Assembly: GCA_013397115.1 (NCBI GenBank)
Contig: VWZW01004142.1
Span: 554,464 to 618,463 of the forward strand
Reading direction: 5' to 3'
Source: Edolisoma coerulescens
Lineage: Eukaryota; Chordata; Aves; Passeriformes; Campephagidae
Length of the DNA stretch: 64,000 nucleotides
This document shows, piece after piece, positions 60,556 through 64,000 of this stretch. A program made the position numbers and the translations under genes. Numbering within the stretch: the first letter of the stretch is position 1; each line of letters starts with the position of its first letter. The notes below the pieces were generated by a model that saw nothing but the letters and a program-made list of their open reading frames with translations, was not told where the DNA came from and ran no database searches.

Positions 60556-63500
60556 GTGACAAATGACTGATACAAGAAAGTGAATTATCATTACAAAGAG
60601 AAATAACAGGCTGCTGGGAATGCTGAAGTTCTTTTTATACCTAGAACGAATAAAGGATTCTGAAAAAGCAATTTGGCTTTATTATTAAACTGTACAGGAA
60701 TGAACAAACAGTGCCCTTGTTTCTGTAAGAGAAACTGCTGTTGTTAACCTGTGCAAGACTGTGCCCATTTCTGCAAGACAGAATCCAGATAAAGTAAGCA
60801 TGAAATTGTTTCACTTTTTTCCCACAAAATATTGGCCATGATGAACAAGCACCCCCAAATATTTTTCTTCTGCCACCAAGGAGCTTGCAGGACACTAACA
60901 GTAACTATACACGACATTTAGGAAAAGAAGGCATTTGTAGCTGTCGTTGATTGTAGCTGTCTTTTTCTTTTTCCTTCCTTACACAAAATACAGTAATTTA
61001 GCAACAATTATTGGTGAGCTCAGACTAGTAGAAATTCTGGATGCTCTAACTGTTTATTATTGATTTCAACAGCTCAAACATTCACTGGGTATAATTCTTT
61101 TAAAACTGCTGTGTGCAGTCATCACTTTGTGGATCACTAAACTCCTGTTCTTCAATATATCACATTTTAGAGGAAGAGCTCAGCATGACTTAGATGAGTT
61201 GCAGAGCCCCTCTCATACTTCGATTATGTTTGAACTACTTTTCACAACTGCTAGTGTTGGAACAGATAAGAAAACAACTGTGATACCTTAGGAAGGTCAT
61301 TAGCATACGGTATTCAGTAAACATAATCACTTCTATCCATCACAAGTGTGCTAGCAAGCAGCAGGCAATTTCCTTGAGGAAATACTACAACATGACATGT
61401 TTTACTTAATCACTGAATGTTAGAATTTTCCCGTACTCTACCACCGTTGGAGCAGGATGGTAATTATCTCAGTGAGATCCCATATGACTAACATGGCAGA
61501 TTTTGGCAGCTGTTTAAACAAGCATGAGGTTATCAGGCGCAGTAGATGAAGACAAGGTTGTAATGAAAAGCAAGTCAAAAATCTTACAGTTCTTTTCCAT
61601 TTCTACAAGATATGCTTACATGAAGAAGCTTTACTTGCATGTTATCCTGATGAAAACTATGGGCTAATCCAGAATACTTCATGGATATTTGCTTTCAGCC
61701 CTGATTATCATCTTGTGAGAGGCCTCTTTACTGCAATCAGCTGCATAGCAACAGCCTTGTTTTTTGAAAAAAGCAAGGATGTAGTCAAAAAGTCCTGATC
61801 ATCCCTGAAACTGGGTGAATAGAACAGAATACAGCATTCCTATTTCTTGGGAAACCACGAGCAGCTTGAGTCTCAAATTCTCACACTAATTCTTACCACC
61901 TTAAAATATCAGCAGTTTGCTTTCCAGAGCTTCCCTCACTTGAGAACAGCTTCAGAACCTGTCAGTACACGTATTTACAGTGTGAAGCAACCCATAAATA
62001 GTTACACAGGGAAATGTGCATGCAGAACAACAGCTTCCAAAGGCATGGTCTCAGGTGATGGGGGATCTCACCATCCAAGCCTAGGGAAAACCCTGGGCTC
62101 CCAGAGGTGCTAGACATCAAGAAGGCTCAGAAGAAGCAAGACAAAGGAGGCTGTGACAGATCTTCAGCAGCTCTTCTGGCCCATGGGAGGTCTGCTCTGG
62201 ACCAGATGCTGGAAGAGATGCTGTCTAAGCAGGAAAAGGCTTGTTCTCACAGTACCCGCACAGGCATGGGTTTCAGAGAAGCACAGTGAGAGCCACCAAG
62301 CTGGGCAGGAGCAGGAGCCCAGCAGAGTTGGTGGCCACACCACCCCCAGTGCATGTTGCCCTCCCAGCTGTGAGGCTCAAACAGGTGCACCATGGGCAGC
62401 TCCTCCATCACAGCAGCAAGTGCTTTACTAGTGGGTTCTGGGGGCTTGAATCTACTGTATCACAACTGTACTCCAAAATACACCAGTTTGTGCAGTCACC
62501 GAAAATTACATTTAGGTTTTCAAATAATTAATTTTCAATGTTTTGTGAGCAGGAATTACTCACGAGCCTTTCAGGTATTGGAAAGAAGTACCAGACTCTG
62601 CATAGCTTTGTGACTGAGGCTTGGTAACAATTTGACAGATTTGGACTTAGTGAAAGTGCACAATTTGGTTTTCGCTCAAAATAAATCTATTTAAAAATAC
62701 AATATTGGTCTAGTGGGCCTAATTGAAAATAGTGTGGCCTTCAGCTGCAGCACCCATTTAGTCCTCACTATGCACGTTGTGGTTGGCTCAGACACAAAAT
62801 TGGAGCATATGGGAAAAACTACTTCTTCAGTCCTCATTTCCTGGGCCATTTGTAGGCACAGTCCTTACTTGACAAAATAAAGCAGAGAATACAGACCTCT
62901 TCTCTCAATGTCCTGAAAAATTGATTGGTCACACAGGAAAGAGACCGAAACCTTTTTCTTCTTCCTCATTCTCAGCAGTTTGATGCTGCTGGGCACACTG
63001 TGCTGATGCTCTATCCTTCTTGTGAAGAGAAATGTGCACTGAGGAGATGAACTAATTGCTCCAGCATACAGAGGCTCATGTACTTGAGGAAACAAATCTC
63101 AGGCACATTCTGTGGCTCTCAATAATTGCCAAAAACTAAAGAGCATCAGTTATAAAGTGAACTAAGACATAATGAACAGTTAAATTTTCTAATGAAATTC
63201 CCTTTGTATTGTAGAGGGCTATCTGGTGATGCATTATTGTGCATCCAAAATCAAGGGAATCCATCAAAGAGGAAGAAAATAAGGAGTTGCTTTTATTTCT
63301 AAATTAGGTTTTGGAACAACTGACACTTCAGGTTTTGTTTGGCAAAGATGAGTTATTATGGATCTGTACATGGAAGTGCTATTTATTCTATGCAAAAAAT
63401 TACATACATAAAAGAGATGGTTTCTATCAGAAGGTACCATACCCCCTTGGTGACAAGTCTAAAGGAGGTGGTGGGGTGGGGAGGGAATGTCTGTGCACAC

Positions 63501-64000
63501 CAAGTAGGGTCTGTGACAAAACGTTGAAGGAGAGATACGAGGTGAATCTGAGGAAGTCTTCTGCAAAGCACCAACACTGTAAAGAGAGCAGGGTGTGCTC
63601 CAACACTGAGATTGTGTTAGGGAATCACAGCTGCCCTAAGAGATGAGATTTCAGGTAAAAGTCTCCCCTACACAATAGGGGTGACCATTACAGGGGAACC
63701 ACCAGCACCTGCAGTGGGACGAATGGCACAAACAGAGAGCCTGGAGCCCAGAGGAGAAAACAAGGACCACGAAAGGTTGTGCTGCTTTGCAACAGCTTGC
63801 AGCAACCTACTGGGAGTGCAGGTCACAAATGAGAGTATGACAGAAAACCATCAAAGTCATCAAAGAAGGGAGATCTAGAGGATGCCTTGTCGGGCGGGTA
63901 GAGGAGTGGGATGGGAGATCACTCCTGCCTGTGTCACAAATCGCTTTAATTACTATATTTTCCTCAGCCTCAGAAAGTGTCTGATGTCTCACAGTTCTTG

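Larger units (their letters stand above)
56752..64000 (-). other. CALCR: CALCR upstream intron, partial, carrying mir-489
   Basis: Everything above the stalk exon is intronic if, as inferred, the signal-peptide exon lies beyond the window. It contains mir-489, the CCAT array and a T-rich tract. GC-richer stretches at about 62030-62420 and 63450-63930 are unassigned. No convincing signal-peptide exon ending in phase 0 at a good GT donor was found. Confidence 0.7.

Noticed and set aside
60377..60562. 61-codon minus-strand open frame over mir-489.
   Set aside because: The sequence is explained by the conserved microRNA hairpin; the frame has no independent support.
60720..60800. Minus-strand frame starting MLTLSGFCLAEMGTVLH as a signal peptide.
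   Set aside because: It reaches the nearest GT in the wrong phase for the stalk exon.
1..64000. The receptor as CALCRL rather than CALCR.
   Set aside because: Some TM1-TM2 and TM7 residues look CALCRL-like, but ectodomain, ECL2, TM5, helix 8 and the hosted miR-489 all point to CALCR.
1..64000. Bacterial-type features such as operons, CRISPR arrays or insertion sequences.
   Set aside because: The window is intron-rich vertebrate DNA; no direct-repeat/spacer arrays or prokaryotic gene structure are present.

Overview
The window is vertebrate, almost certainly avian, nuclear DNA holding part of one large protein-coding gene on the minus strand: CALCR, the calcitonin receptor, a class B G-protein-coupled receptor. 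Eleven coding exons can be read directly between 56751 and 242. Every intron has GT-AG ends and the phases match throughout. Joined, they give 1362 nt, or 453 codons plus stop as read here. This runs from the extracellular stalk through all six ectodomain cysteines, seven membrane helices and the C-terminal tail. Only the first coding exon (start codon and signal peptide) and the 5' UTR were not identified; they probably lie beyond 64000. The 3' UTR continues past position 1. Bird origin is suggested by the receptor sequence, CR1 LINE 3' ends, an avian-type endogenous-retrovirus solo LTR, and a microRNA of the chicken miR-489 type. There is one ambiguous base, at 504.

Layout on the minus strand, from high to low coordinate. 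64000-56752 is intron carrying the mir-489 hairpin (60472-60555) plus a CCAT array and a T-rich tract. Exons at 56598-56751, 53297-53407 and 45445-45557 encode the hormone-binding ectodomain. Exons at 41208-41299 (TM1), 36127-36253 (TM2), 22914-23067 (TM3 to TM4), 17826-17886 and 17657-17723 (TM4, ECL2, TM5), 14684-14902 (TM5 end to TM6), 6178-6219 (TM7, 42 nt) and 242-463 (tail and stop) complete the receptor.

The rest, more than 95% of the window, is AT-rich intron. Recognisable transposable elements are a near-complete solo LTR (11606-12194), a young CR1 tail (38636-38745) and a decayed CR1 segment (about 41780-42500). All three lie antisense to CALCR. No second protein-coding gene was found. 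The open frames up to about 150 codons in the introns lack recognisable domains or conserved splice context.

Functionally, the locus makes a cell-surface receptor for calcitonin (and for amylin with RAMP partners) signalling mainly through Gs/cAMP, with an intronic microRNA on the same strand. The points most worth a second look concern splicing: a skippable 42-nt TM7 exon, a long pyrimidine microsatellite just upstream of the terminal exon, an exon that begins with a 5'-splice-site-like sequence, and a weakly bounded ectodomain intron.
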